The translations under genes and the position numbers were made by a program. From Sabulibacter ruber (GTDB lineage Bacteria; Bacteroidota; Bacteroidia; Cytophagales; Hymenobacteraceae): DNA of 64,000 nt. The first letter of the stretch is position 1. Every line of letters starts with the position of its first letter. Where the stretch lies: positions 186,001 through 250,000 of the forward strand of contig NZ_JAFFID010000001.1 of the NCBI RefSeq assembly GCF_017355955.1, given 5' to 3'. Positions 8,449-17,636 of this stretch are shown piece by piece. The notes under the pieces are model-generated. The model searched no databases. It saw nothing but the letters and a program-made list of their open reading frames with translations, and had not been told where the DNA came from.

Positions 8449-8949
8449 ATGGATAAGGCATATACCTCCTCCAAAAAGCTGCAGAGAACGGGAGCCGCTT
8501 TCCTGCTGCTTTCCTTTCTGATGCTGAGCCAACCCAGCAATGCCTGGCCCTGGCAGTGGAACCGCTACGATAAAAAAGAACTCAGAAACGGCCGCTGGCG
8601 CGTGTTCCATGACGCCGACATGAAAGTGGTGCATTACCAGGGCCGCTACAAGCACGGGAAGGAGCGAGGCATCTGGAAAACCTACACCCCAGATGGCAAA
8701 CTGTACTTCAGGGAGCGGATCAGGCCTTTGAAAAAGGACATCAAAACGGTGTATTACCACCCCAACGGAAAAGTATCGCACAAAGGATTGGCGTACCTGC
8801 GCGATGCCGAGAACGGGGGCGTGAAATACTTCTGGGACGGTGACTGGGAATACTTTGACCAGGAAGGGAAACCGCTGGGCGTGAAGACCTTTGTGAAGGG
8901 AGACCCGGTAACCAATACCCCGGTGCTAAGCAGCAACAGAAAAAAATAA
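8449..8949 (+). CDS. Exported MORN/YwqK-like repeat protein, first of a tandem pair
   Basis: A 166-residue protein with a signal peptide (residues 1-32, ending 'PSNAWPW'). The mature part begins with W-P-W-Q-W-N and then repeats the pattern G+W+xxxx...G..K.G...G.W..Y...GKL typical of MORN/YwqK-like proteins ('NGRWRVFHD', 'GIWKTYTPDGKLYF', 'PNGKVSHKG', 'GDWEYFDQEGKPLG'). Such beta-hairpin repeats form an extended sheet used in binding. The 'YwqK antitoxin' label of databases is not supported by any toxin here. The adjacent gene is a clear paralogue sharing the same start motif and repeat order, so this is a local duplication. Role unknown. Confidence 0.7.
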   Translation: MDKAYTSSKKLQRTGAAFLLLSFLMLSQPSNAWPWQWNRYDKKELRNGRWRVFHDADMKVVHYQGRYKHGKERGIWKTYTPDGKLYFRERIRPLKKDIKTVYYHPNGKVSHKGLAYLRDAENGGVKYFWDGDWEYFDQEGKPLGVKTFVKGDPVTNTPVLSSNRKK

Positions 8950-9013
8950 GCCAAGCCCATTTGGTTTGATGGCAATTCCTTATAATTAGCCCATAAACAG
9001 AAACTCCTTGCTT

Positions 9014-9499
9014 ATGGGTAGAAAAGAATTGCTCTCTTTACTGATAGCTTTATGGTTTGTGGCTCCGCACCAGAGTGGTGGGGCTGTCTGGCCCTGGAAG
9101 TGGAACCAGGTAGACAAAGACGGAAACCGAAAGGGAAGGTGGCGCGCTTACTATGACCATAAACCCGGCCAGCTAATGTACACAGGCCGGTTCAAAAAAG
9201 GCAAGGAAACCGGTACCTGGAAGACCTACTCTGAAAACGGTAAGCTGGAGCGCCTGGAAAAGTATGAACCCAGGCTCAACCGCATCAAAACCACCTTTTA
9301 CCACCCCAACGGCAAGGTCTCGCACCAGGGCATGGCTTATCTGTTCCAGGAGAAGAACCTGTTGATGTACAAGTGGCACGGCGACTGGCACTACTATGAC
9401 TCAACTGGCGTGTGGCGCGGATGGAAATCCTTCAGCCGGGGTTTGTCCATGTCACCGGAGCCTATAAAAACCAACCGAGCCCCTGAAGGCAAGAAGTAG
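9014..9499 (+). CDS. Exported MORN/YwqK-like repeat protein, second of a tandem pair
   Basis: 161 residues from the ATG at 9014 (a TTG six bases upstream is less likely). It has a signal peptide (residues 1-22), then W-P-W-K-W-N at the mature N-terminus, and the same series of repeats as its neighbour: 'KGRWRAYYD', 'GTWKTYSENGKLERLEKY', 'PNGKVSHQGMAY', 'GDWHYYDSTGVW'. The two proteins align over their whole length without large gaps. The 64-bp gap to the first gene leaves room for a separate promoter. A strong bidirectional terminator follows. Function is not known. Confidence 0.7.
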   Translation: MGRKELLSLLIALWFVAPHQSGGAVWPWKWNQVDKDGNRKGRWRAYYDHKPGQLMYTGRFKKGKETGTWKTYSENGKLERLEKYEPRLNRIKTTFYHPNGKVSHQGMAYLFQEKNLLMYKWHGDWHYYDSTGVWRGWKSFSRGLSMSPEPIKTNRAPEGKK

Positions 9500-9563
9500 T
9501 TTTCAGCAAGCGGGAGCGTTTCTGTATCTGCCCTATTTACAGGAAAGTAAGGGTAAATCAGAA

Positions 9564-9603
9564 AAAAGCGAAGGTCAGGCTTTTCAACCTGACCTTCGCT
9601 TTT
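9564..9603. terminator. Bidirectional intrinsic terminator
   Basis: A perfect 16-bp stem (9564-9579 with 9588-9603) with an 8-nt loop, A-run at the left and T-run at the right. It separates the convergent MORN-like gene and citrate synthase gene. Confidence 0.9.
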
Positions 9604-9621
9604 GCTTTTATGACTTGTTTC

Positions 9622-10908
9622 CTAGCGCTCGTTGATAGGAGTGTAGTCGCGGGTGGTTTCGCCGGTGTAGATTTGGCGCGGACGACCGATTGGCTCTTTC
9701 TGCTCGCGCATCTCTTTCCACTGGGCAATCCAGCCGGGCAGACGACCCAGGGCGAACATCACAGTGAACATCTCGGTTGGGATACCGATGGCACGGTAGA
9801 TGATACCAGAGTAGAAGTCTACGTTAGGGTACAGCTTGCGCTCCACAAAGTAAGGATCTGTGAGGGCGGCTTGCTCCAGTTCTTTGGCAATGTTCAATAC
9901 CGGATCGTTGATGCCCAGGGCACCCAACACGTCATCGGCGGTTTTCTTGATGATGGTAGCTCGTGGGTCAAAGTTTTTGTACACGCGGTGCCCGAAGCCC
10001 ATCAGACGGAACGGATCGTTCTTGTCTTTCGCTTTCTCAATGTATTTTTTAGAGTCACCACCATCGGCTTTAATGGCTTCCAGCATCTCAATCACCGCCT
10101 GGTTAGCGCCACCGTGCAGAGGTCCCCACAAGGCGTTGATACCCGCAGAAACGGAAGAATACAAGCTGGCGTGCGAAGAACCTACCAGACGCACGGTAGA
10201 GGTAGAGCAGTTTTGCTCATGGTCGGCGTGCAGGATCAGGAGTTTGTTCAGGGCATCTACTACCACCGGGTTCACCTGGTACTTTTCAGTAGGGTAGGCG
10301 AACATCATGTACAGGAAGTTAGAGCAATAGTCTAAGCTGTTGTCTGGGTAGTTTTTAGGGTGACCCTGGGAGTTCTTGTGCGCCCAGGCCGCAATGGTAG
10401 ACAGTTTAGAGATCAGACGGATAATGGTCAGATCAACTTCCTCCTTGGTAGGGTTAGGGTGCAGAGAGTCTGGGTAGAACGCTGTCAGGGAGCTTACCAG
10501 GGAAGAAAGAATTCCCATGGGGTGCGCCGCAGAAGGGAAACCATCCAGGATCTTGCGCATGTCTTCATTTACCAGCGAGTGCATTTTGATCTGGTAGCTG
10601 AAGTTGTCTAACTCGGCCTGGCTAGGCAGGTGGCCGTAGATCAGAAGAAAGGCTACTTCAATGAAGTTTGATCTTTCCGCTAATTGCTCAATAGGATATC
10701 CGCGGTAGCGCAAAATCCCTTGCTCCCCGTCAAGGTACGTGATGGCGCTGGTGGTAGCACCGGTGTTTTTGTACCCGGAGTCTAAGGTGATGTAACCGGT
10801 TTGTGCGCGTAAAGCATTAATATCAATGGCTTTCTCGTTCTCAGAACCCGTTACTACCGGGAGCTGGAGCGATTTGCCTTCCAGAGTTAGTTCAGCAAAA
10901 TCAGACAT
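9622..10908 (-). CDS. gltA: Citrate synthase (type I/II, GltA)
   Basis: A 428-residue enzyme of the bacterial GltA class, catalysing condensation of acetyl-CoA with oxaloacetate at the entry of the TCA cycle in the cytoplasm. The catalytic residues can be located: H265 in 'WGPLHGGANQAV', the next histidine in 'MGFGHRVYKNFDPR', and D364 in 'NVDFYSGI'. The 'LHADHEQNCSTSTVR' segment is also conserved. Length equals that of the family. The N-terminal beta-rich domain (residues 1-55) typical of the hexameric, NADH-sensitive form is present. The gene is monocistronic, with a strong terminator behind it and a long AT-rich intergenic region in front. Confidence 0.97.
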   Translation of the reverse strand: MSDFAELTLEGKSLQLPVVTGSENEKAIDINALRAQTGYITLDSGYKNTGATTSAITYLDGEQGILRYRGYPIEQLAERSNFIEVAFLLIYGHLPSQAELDNFSYQIKMHSLVNEDMRKILDGFPSAAHPMGILSSLVSSLTAFYPDSLHPNPTKEEVDLTIIRLISKLSTIAAWAHKNSQGHPKNYPDNSLDYCSNFLYMMFAYPTEKYQVNPVVVDALNKLLILHADHEQNCSTSTVRLVGSSHASLYSSVSAGINALWGPLHGGANQAVIEMLEAIKADGGDSKKYIEKAKDKNDPFRLMGFGHRVYKNFDPRATIIKKTADDVLGALGINDPVLNIAKELEQAALTDPYFVERKLYPNVDFYSGIIYRAIGIPTEMFTVMFALGRLPGWIAQWKEMREQKEPIGRPRQIYTGETTRDYTPINER

Positions 10909-11459
10909 ATTGTTCTTTAAGTGTGTTTATGGGTTGTAGCGCCTCGCGGCGAAGTTAGCCAAAAGAGCTATAATATTAAAAGTGTTAGGCAGACATACTG
11001 AATGGCCCTGGCGCCTGCTGTTGCACAGCATTTGCCCAAAAGTTGCACAATACGTTCCGCTGGCTTTGAGGAGTGCCATCACTGAGAGGCAATTTGTACC
11101 TGTTGCATGAACGCCTCCTGAATAAATACTAACTCTCCTGCCGCTAAATTGGTTGTTAATATAGACAGGCTATCTTTTCTGTACCAACAATTTTTTTCCT
11201 TTTTTTCCGCCCGTGTTTCCTATCGGCTTACTATCAGGTAGTTTCCTTTCTGGTTTTGCAATTCTGATAAACAAACATCTGTTAGTAGAATAATGTTTGA
11301 AAATTTCACAATAAAAGTATTTTTAAAAGTTATTGTTTAAAATAATAGTTGTTTAAATGAAATTTTACTAATTGAAGAAAAAGTATTTTGAGAGTTTGAT
11401 AATAATCTTTAAGATTGGTGAACTCCATGTAGTTAAGTTCATTATTCATATAGAGATTT
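10909..11459. other. 551-bp non-coding region between divergent gltA and the GapN-like gene
   Basis: No convincing gene. The part nearest gltA is GC-balanced; from about 11150 to 11459 it is markedly AT-rich, with several T- and A-runs. It must hold the promoters of both genes. I find no exact copy of the Bacteroidota TTG/TAnnTTTG promoter pair and no large palindrome. Confidence 0.5.
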
Positions 11460-13112
11460 ATGGAAGTAAAAGATCAAAAGGCACCGGTGACCACCGAAAT
11501 TTTGCGCACCATATTCCCAACCCAGGAACAGATTCCGGCAGAAGTTGCCTTGCCCGGAGCGGTGCACCAGCGGGAATACCTTTCCAATGGGTTCCTGAAG
11601 GAGTGGTCCGGCGCCTCGCATGAGGTGTACTCACCGGTGGCCGTGGCCCAGCCAGACGGCACTTACCATCGCCAACTCATCGGGACGTACCCGGTGTGTA
11701 CCGAGAAAGAAGCGCTGGAAGCCCTGGAGGCCGCCGTTGCTGCCTATGATAACGGGCGCGGAGCCTGGCCCACCATGGGCGTGGACGGCCGCATCCGATG
11801 CGTGGAGCAGTTCACCCAGAAGATGATCGCCCAGAAAGACCTGGTGGTGAAACTCATCATGTGGGAAATAGGCAAATCCTGGGCCGACTCGGTGAAGGAG
11901 TTTGACCGCACCGTGGAGTACATTTACGCCACCATTGACGCCCTTAAGAACCTGGACCGCCAGAGTTCCCGCTTTGAGATTGAGCAGGGCATCGTGGCGC
12001 AGGTTCGGCGTTCGCCGCTGGGCGTGGTGCTCTGCATGGGTCCCTTCAACTACCCGCTGAACGAGACCTTCACCACGCTCATCCCGGCGCTCATCATGGG
12101 CAACACCATCCTGTTCAAGCCGCCTAAGCACGGTACTCTTCTGTTCTACCCCTTGCTGGAGGCTTTCCGCGATTCCTTCCCCGAAGGGGTGGTGAACACT
12201 ATTTACGGCCGGGGCCACGCCATTGTGCCGGCCTTGATGAAATCCGGGCAAGTGAACGTGCTCACCCTCATCGGGTCCAGCAAGGTGGCCGACGAGCTGA
12301 AGAAGCTGCACCCCAAGGTGAACCGTTTGCGTGCCATTCTAGGATTAGACGCCAAAAACGCCGCCATCATCACCCAGAACGCCGACCTGAAACTCTCGGT
12401 AGAGGAGACGGTGTTAGGTGCCTTGTCTTTTAACGGACAGCGCTGCACGGCGCTCAAGATCATCTTCGTGCACCGCAGCAAAGTAGACGCCTTCCTGGAG
12501 AATTTAACGGAGGCAGTGGGCAAACTGAAATTCGGGATGCCGTGGGAGAAAGGCGTGTCTTTGACCCCGCTGCCCGAGCCGCACAAACCGGCCTACCTGA
12601 AAGAGTGCATTGACGATGCCCTGGCTCACGGCGCGCAGGTGGTGAACCCCGGAGGCGGAACCGCTTTTGAATCATTTGTGTACCCGGCTGTGCTTTACCC
12701 TGTGAACGAGAAAATGAAGCTGTACCGCGAGGAGCAGTTCGGGCCCATCATCCCGGTGGTGGCGTATGATGACCTGGAGGAGCCTATCCAATATTTAATA
12801 GAGTCTACCCACGGGCAGCAGGTGAGCATCTTCAGCCAGGATGCCGCCGAGGTGGCATCGCTCATTGATCCGTTGGTGAACCAGGTGAGCCGCGTGAACA
12901 TCAACTGCCAGTGCCAGCGCGGGCCAGACGTGTTCCCGTTCACCGGTCGTAAAGACAGCGCCGAAGGAACCCTCTCGGTAGTGGATGCCCTGCGTTCGTT
13001 CTCTATCCGCTCGCTGGTAGCCACCAAGATGAACGAGAACAACAAGCAGCTCCTGAACCAGATTGTCTCAGAGGGGCAGTCAAACTTCCTGAGCACCAAA
13101 TTCATTTTCTAG
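11460..13112 (+). CDS. GapN-like NADP-dependent aldehyde dehydrogenase with altered active-site glutamate motif
   Basis: A 550-residue aldehyde dehydrogenase, longer than the usual 475-500. The cofactor-binding and catalytic regions are clear: 'GPFNYPLNETFTTLIPAL', the nucleophile C329 in 'FNGQRCTALK', and 'REEQFGPIIPVV'. Overall it is most like non-phosphorylating glyceraldehyde-3-phosphate dehydrogenase (GapN), which makes NADPH and 3-phosphoglycerate. The general-base motif E-L-G-G is replaced by G295-L-D297-A. G295 is exactly 34 residues before the cysteine, the normal Glu-Cys spacing, so the glutamate is absent and D297 may stand in. It is monocistronic with a good terminator. The exact substrate is uncertain. 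Confidence 0.75.
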   Translation: MEVKDQKAPVTTEILRTIFPTQEQIPAEVALPGAVHQREYLSNGFLKEWSGASHEVYSPVAVAQPDGTYHRQLIGTYPVCTEKEALEALEAAVAAYDNGRGAWPTMGVDGRIRCVEQFTQKMIAQKDLVVKLIMWEIGKSWADSVKEFDRTVEYIYATIDALKNLDRQSSRFEIEQGIVAQVRRSPLGVVLCMGPFNYPLNETFTTLIPALIMGNTILFKPPKHGTLLFYPLLEAFRDSFPEGVVNTIYGRGHAIVPALMKSGQVNVLTLIGSSKVADELKKLHPKVNRLRAILGLDAKNAAIITQNADLKLSVEETVLGALSFNGQRCTALKIIFVHRSKVDAFLENLTEAVGKLKFGMPWEKGVSLTPLPEPHKPAYLKECIDDALAHGAQVVNPGGGTAFESFVYPAVLYPVNEKMKLYREEQFGPIIPVVAYDDLEEPIQYLIESTHGQQVSIFSQDAAEVASLIDPLVNQVSRVNINCQCQRGPDVFPFTGRKDSAEGTLSVVDALRSFSIRSLVATKMNENNKQLLNQIVSEGQSNFLSTKFIF

Positions 13113-13138
13113 AAGAGTCTTTTTTATGCCAATACAAA

Positions 13139-13170
13139 GCCGCCTGGGTGAATGCCCGGGCGGCTTTTTT
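13139..13170 (+). terminator. Intrinsic terminator of the GapN-like gene
   Basis: GCCGCCTGGG (13139-13148) pairs with CCCGGGCGGC (13155-13164), with one wobble, and is followed by six T. It starts 27 bp after the stop codon. Confidence 0.88.
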
Positions 13171-13600
13171 CTTTCTTAGCAGGTAAGGTTTACTAACATG
13201 ATCATCTTTCCATAATACCTTCTGGGGCGACCTGTTTTCAGTCCGGTTTAGGGAAACCCCGTTCAAACTCTTTACCTGTTTTTGTCTCTTCTTAAGGAAA
13301 ATACCCCATAAACGCCGGTCTATCCGGCTGTCTTTCCTGTATTTTTTAGTTGACAGAACCCTGGTATCCGGAAAAGGCCAACTACCGGTTTTCTCTTTGA
13401 ATGCTTCTATATTCCGGTGAAAAGGAGGAAAATGCACCTCTCAGATAAACTTATGTAACCGCTCCTCCCTAAAATTCGTCCTAGCCAATATTTCTTTTCC
13501 AAGGAGTCTATCACAAAATCTAGACCTCTGTACAATTTCACCGTATAGGGGACGCACGCAAACAACAGAAACTATTTAGCTAGACGCTCTACTGAAACAA
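13171..13600. other. Non-coding region in front of the trehalose cluster
   Basis: About 430 bp between the GapN terminator and the GlgX start. It holds one degenerate 36-nt-class hairpin (13234-13268) and presumably the promoter of the TreX-TreZ operon. A reverse-strand open frame here lacks protein-like composition. Confidence 0.5.
13234..13268. repeat. 36-nt-class hairpin repeat (copy 3, 35 nt, degenerate)
   Basis: Left arm GTTTTCAGTCCGGTTT and right arm AAACCCCGTTCAAAC pair with several mismatches. Ends and length match the family. It lies between co-directional genes. Confidence 0.5.
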
Positions 13601-15751
13601 ATGACTACTACAGTAATTACCTATCCGGGCAGTCCTTTCCCTTTGGGTGCCACCTGGGATGGCAATGGGGTGAATTTCGCCCTGTTTGCCGATAATGCGA
13701 CCAAAGTGGAGTTATGCCTCTTTTCCCAAGCCACCGATGAAGTTGAAACGGCCCGCATTGAAATGACCGAACGGTCTTACCAGGTGTGGCACACCTACGT
13801 GCCTGAACTGGAGCCCGGCCAATTGTATGGTTATCGGGTGTATGGGCCTTATGAACCAGAGAACGGCCATCGGTACAACCACAACAAGTTATTGATTGAT
13901 CCTTACGCCAAGGCCATCTCGGGTACCATTAAATGGCATGAGTCCCTGTTCGGGTACCAGTTTGGCCACGAAGACGGCGACCTTAGCTTCTCTGAGATGG
14001 ACAGTGCCCCGTTCATCCCTAAATCGGTGGTGATTGATCCTACTTTTGACTGGGAAGGAGACAAGGCCCCTAAAATCCCTTACCATAAGTCCATCATCTA
14101 CGAGGCGCACGTGAAAGGCTTTACCATGCTTCACCCGGATATTCCCGAAGAAATCAGGGGAACCTATGCCGGTATTGCGCACCCTACCACCATTCAGTAC
14201 CTGAAAGACCTGGGCATTACCGCCATTGAGTTGCTGCCAGTGCATCATTTCATTACAGACTGGTACCTGCAGGACAAAGGCCTCACCAATTACTGGGGCT
14301 ACAATTCCATCGGGTTCTTTGCCCCGGATGTGCGCTACTCCAGCACCGGCGTGTTGGGCGAGCAGGTCACTGAGTTCAAGAACATGGTGAAGCAACTGCA
14401 CAAAGCCGGTATTGAGGTGATCCTGGACGTAGTGTACAACCACACCGGCGAAGGAAACGAAAAAGGCCCGACCTTGTCTTTCAAAGGAGTAGACAACGCC
14501 TCTTACTACCGCCTGGTAGAAGATGACAAGCGCTACTACATGGACTATACCGGCACGGGAAATACCCTGAACGCCAACCTGCCCAGCGTGCTCCGCCTCA
14601 TCATGGACAGCCTCCGCTACTGGATTCTGGAGATGCACGTAGACGGTTTCCGGTTCGATCTGGCCTCGGCCCTGGCCCGCGAGTTGCACGCCGTAGACCG
14701 GTTGAGTTCTTTCTTTGACATCATCCACCAGGACCCTATCATCTCCCAGGTGAAACTCATTGCCGAGCCCTGGGATGTGGGAGAGGGCGGCTACCAGGTG
14801 GGGAACTTCCCTCCGGGCTGGACCGAGTGGAACGGAAAGTACCGCGACTGCATGCGTGATTTCTGGCGCGGGGAGGACAGCATGCTTGCAGAGTTTGCCA
14901 ACCGCTTCACTGGTTCCTCAGACCTGTATTTTGATGACTTCCGCCGCCCTACGGCCAGTATCAACTTCATTACCGCCCATGACGGCTTCACCCTGCATGA
15001 CCTGGTTTCCTACAACGAGAAGCACAACGAGGCCAACGGCGAGGACAACAAAGACGGCGATGACCACAACCGTTCCTGGAACTGCGGAGCTGAAGGCCCC
15101 ACTGATGACCAGTGGATCATTGACTTGCGTAACCGCCAGAAACGCAACTTCCTGGCAACCTTATTCCTGTCGCAGGGCGTACCGATGATGGTGGCCGGCG
15201 ATGAAATGAGCCGCACCCAAAATGGAAACAACAACGCCTACTGCCAGGACAACGAGATTTCCTGGATCAACTGGCCGGGCGCTGACCAGGGCCTGATGGA
15301 GTTCACCAAACGATTGGTGCACTTCCGCAGAAACCACCCGGTATTCCGCCGCCGCCGCTGGTTCCAGGGCCAGCCCATCAAAGGGCACGGACTGGAAGAC
15401 ATCCAGTGGTTCCTGCCAGACGGCACTGAAATGGAATACGAACACTGGGAGCAGGACCACGCCAAATCACTGGCCATCTTCCTGAACGGGCGTGGGGTAC
15501 ATTCCCGCGGTCCGCAGGGTGAAGTGGTACTGGATGATTCGTTCTACGTGATCTTCAACGCCTACCATGATTCCCTCATCTTCAACGCTCCGCCCGCCAA
15601 GTACGGGGAGGAGTGGCAGGTAGTGGTAGATACCTTCCGTGATTTGGTGGAGCCTGAAAACCCTACCAAGTACAAACCCGGTGAATCCTTCCACGTGGAG
15701 GGTCGCTCCGTTTTAGTATTGAAGAACCCTATTTTTCATAATCCCGAATGA
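13601..15751 (+). CDS. glgX: Glycogen debranching enzyme GlgX/TreX (GH13_11)
   Basis: A 716-residue GH13 isoamylase-type enzyme that hydrolyses alpha-1,6 branches of glycogen or limit dextrins in the cytoplasm. It opens with the family's 'GSPFPLGATWDGNGVNFALF' carbohydrate-binding module (CBM48, residues 8-130), followed by the catalytic barrel. The three catalytic residues are D353 ('VDGFRFDLA'), E389 ('IAEPWDVG') and D461 ('TAHDGFTL'). The length is that of GlgX. Its stop overlaps the TreZ start (ATGA), giving translational coupling. With TreZ and the TreY-MalQ protein downstream it fits the role of TreX, which supplies linear maltodextrins for trehalose synthesis. Confidence 0.95.
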   Translation: MTTTVITYPGSPFPLGATWDGNGVNFALFADNATKVELCLFSQATDEVETARIEMTERSYQVWHTYVPELEPGQLYGYRVYGPYEPENGHRYNHNKLLIDPYAKAISGTIKWHESLFGYQFGHEDGDLSFSEMDSAPFIPKSVVIDPTFDWEGDKAPKIPYHKSIIYEAHVKGFTMLHPDIPEEIRGTYAGIAHPTTIQYLKDLGITAIELLPVHHFITDWYLQDKGLTNYWGYNSIGFFAPDVRYSSTGVLGEQVTEFKNMVKQLHKAGIEVILDVVYNHTGEGNEKGPTLSFKGVDNASYYRLVEDDKRYYMDYTGTGNTLNANLPSVLRLIMDSLRYWILEMHVDGFRFDLASALARELHAVDRLSSFFDIIHQDPIISQVKLIAEPWDVGEGGYQVGNFPPGWTEWNGKYRDCMRDFWRGEDSMLAEFANRFTGSSDLYFDDFRRPTASINFITAHDGFTLHDLVSYNEKHNEANGEDNKDGDDHNRSWNCGAEGPTDDQWIIDLRNRQKRNFLATLFLSQGVPMMVAGDEMSRTQNGNNNAYCQDNEISWINWPGADQGLMEFTKRLVHFRRNHPVFRRRRWFQGQPIKGHGLEDIQWFLPDGTEMEYEHWEQDHAKSLAIFLNGRGVHSRGPQGEVVLDDSFYVIFNAYHDSLIFNAPPAKYGEEWQVVVDTFRDLVEPENPTKYKPGESFHVEGRSVLVLKNPIFHNPE

Positions 15752-17586
15752 ATAAAATAGACGTCAGCAAAAGAACCCTGGGCGTTACCTTTAACACCCA
15801 AGGGCTCGCCGAAATACTGGTGTGGGCACCCAAAGCCGAGCAGGTGGAGATCTGCCTGAACAACGGAAACACCATCATTCCGCTGCGCAAAGGCGAATTT
15901 GGCTACTGGCACGAAACCACCGACCAGGTGGAGCCCGGCGACACCTATAAATTCAGGATAGACGAAGACCAGGAATACCCAGACCCGGCCTCTTTGTCCC
16001 AACCCGAAAGCGTGCACGGTCCGTCCCAGGCCATTGATGTAGACAAATTCAAGTGGACGGATGACCACTGGAAGAACCTGCCCCTGGAAGAGTACGTCAT
16101 GTACGAACTGCACACGGGCACCTTCTCGCCAGACGGCACCTTTGCCGGTCTGGAGCAGAAGCTGGACTACCTCAAAGAACTGGGCGTGAACGCCATTGAG
16201 ATCATGCCGGTGGCGCAGTTCCCCGGAGACCGTAACTGGGGCTATGACGGGGTTTTCCCGTATGCGGCGCAAAACACCTACGGCGGTCCTAAGGGCTTGC
16301 AGCACCTGGTAGACGTTTGCCACCAGAAAGGCTTTGGCGTGGTGCTGGACGTGGTGTACAACCACATGGGCCCCGAGGGCAATTACCTTGGTGTCTACGG
16401 CCACTACTTCACTGACAAATACAACACCCCGTGGGGACCGGCCCTCAACTTTGACGATGTCTGGTGCGATGGCGTACGCCGCTACTTCACGGAGAACCTC
16501 TTGATGTGGTTCCGGGACTTCCACATTGATGCCGTACGCATGGATGCCGTGCATGCCATCAAAGACTTCAGCCCCAACCACATTCTGCGGGAGATGAAGC
16601 AGCACGTCAACCAACTCATGGAGGAAACCGGCCGCAACCATTACATGATCGTGGAACTGGACCTCAACGACACCCGCTTCATCAATCCGCTGGAACAACA
16701 AGGCTACGGCATGGACGCCCAGTGGATTGACGAGTTCCACCACGCCCTGCGCGTGACCATCACCGGTGAGCAGACCGGCTATTACTCAGACTTCTCGGGC
16801 ATCAGCCACCTGGCCAAAGCCTACCAGGACGCCTACGTTTTTGACGGCCAGTTCTCAGAACACCGCAAAAAGGTCTTCGGGATCAAGGCCGAGAATAACC
16901 CCGGCAAGCAGTTCGTGGTGTTCACCCAGAACCACGACCACGTGGGCAACCGCATGATGGGCGAGCGACTGGGGGCTTTAGTGAGCTTTGAAATGCAGAA
17001 ACTAGCCGCCGGAGCTGTGCTCCTGAGCCCGTACCTGCCTATGCTCTGGATGGGCGAGGAGTACGCCGAACCCAACCCGTTCCAGTACTTCGTGAGCCAC
17101 ACCGATCCGGACCTGGCCGAAGCCGTGCGCAAGGGCCGCAAAGCAGAGTTCGCCGCTTTCCACGCGGAAGGCGAAGCCCCGGACCCCATGGCCGAGACGA
17201 CGTTCAACAACTCCAAGCTGCAATGGGACCTGGTACAGCAGGAGCCACACCAGACCCTGTTCCGCTACTACCAGACCCTCCTGCGCCTGCGTCGCGAACT
17301 GCCCGCCCTCAAAAACCTGGACCGCAAAGCCGTGCAAGCCGAGGCCAACGAATCCCAGAAAACCCTGATCCTCCAGCGCGGTCAAGGAAACCAGCAGGTT
17401 ATCGCCTTGATGAACTTCTCCCAGCAGCCACAGAAAGTGACCCTACCCATAGGAGCCAAAAACCTGCAACTGGTGCTGGACTCCGCCTCCCCGGAATGGA
17501 AAGGCCCGCAAGCCGCTGAAACATCGGTAGCCGGTGGAGCAGAAGTGACCCTGCAGCCGGAGAGTATTGTAGTGTACCAAGCATAA
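15748..17586 (+). CDS. treZ: Malto-oligosyltrehalose trehalohydrolase (TreZ, copy 1)
   Basis: A 612-residue GH13_10 enzyme that cleaves trehalose from the end of malto-oligosyltrehalose. After an N-terminal CBM48-like module (residues 1-100), the barrel shows 'YELHTGTFSPDGTF', 'VVYNHMGPEGNYL', and the catalytic residues D266 ('VRMDAVH'), E303 ('MIVELDLND') and D397 ('NHDHVGN'). 'GMDAQWIDEFHHALR' is a TreZ hallmark. The 4-nt overlap with GlgX makes them one operon. A second, diverged TreZ is at 49836-51686. The 0.6-kb repeat-rich region downstream separates it from the TreY-MalQ gene. Confidence 0.94.
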   Translation: MNKIDVSKRTLGVTFNTQGLAEILVWAPKAEQVEICLNNGNTIIPLRKGEFGYWHETTDQVEPGDTYKFRIDEDQEYPDPASLSQPESVHGPSQAIDVDKFKWTDDHWKNLPLEEYVMYELHTGTFSPDGTFAGLEQKLDYLKELGVNAIEIMPVAQFPGDRNWGYDGVFPYAAQNTYGGPKGLQHLVDVCHQKGFGVVLDVVYNHMGPEGNYLGVYGHYFTDKYNTPWGPALNFDDVWCDGVRRYFTENLLMWFRDFHIDAVRMDAVHAIKDFSPNHILREMKQHVNQLMEETGRNHYMIVELDLNDTRFINPLEQQGYGMDAQWIDEFHHALRVTITGEQTGYYSDFSGISHLAKAYQDAYVFDGQFSEHRKKVFGIKAENNPGKQFVVFTQNHDHVGNRMMGERLGALVSFEMQKLAAGAVLLSPYLPMLWMGEEYAEPNPFQYFVSHTDPDLAEAVRKGRKAEFAAFHAEGEAPDPMAETTFNNSKLQWDLVQQEPHQTLFRYYQTLLRLRRELPALKNLDRKAVQAEANESQKTLILQRGQGNQQVIALMNFSQQPQKVTLPIGAKNLQLVLDSASPEWKGPQAAETSVAGGAEVTLQPESIVVYQA

Positions 17587-17589
17587 ATC

Positions 17590-17625
17590 ATTTCAGGCAT
17601 GTTTTCTTTGAAACAGGCCTGAAAT
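17590..17625. repeat. 36-nt hairpin repeat (copy 4)
   Basis: Arms ATTTCAGGCATGTTT and AAACAGGCCTGAAAT pair at 14 of 15 positions around a 6-nt loop. It starts 4 bp after the TreZ stop codon, so it may terminate or protect that transcript. Confidence 0.75.
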
Positions 17626-17636
17626 AAAACCTACTT

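Noticed and set aside
8449..9499. Toxin-antitoxin system built from the YwqK-like pair
   Set aside because: Both proteins are exported and no toxin gene is adjacent; the antitoxin name comes only from family labels.
10909..11459. Small open frame and promoter boxes in the gltA/GapN intergenic region
   Set aside because: The frame overlaps the GapN start in another frame and no exact promoter match was found in this AT-rich DNA.
13102..13437. Reverse open frame of 111 codons overlapping the end of the GapN-like gene
   Set aside because: It runs through the GapN terminator, has a biased basic composition and no recognisable domain.
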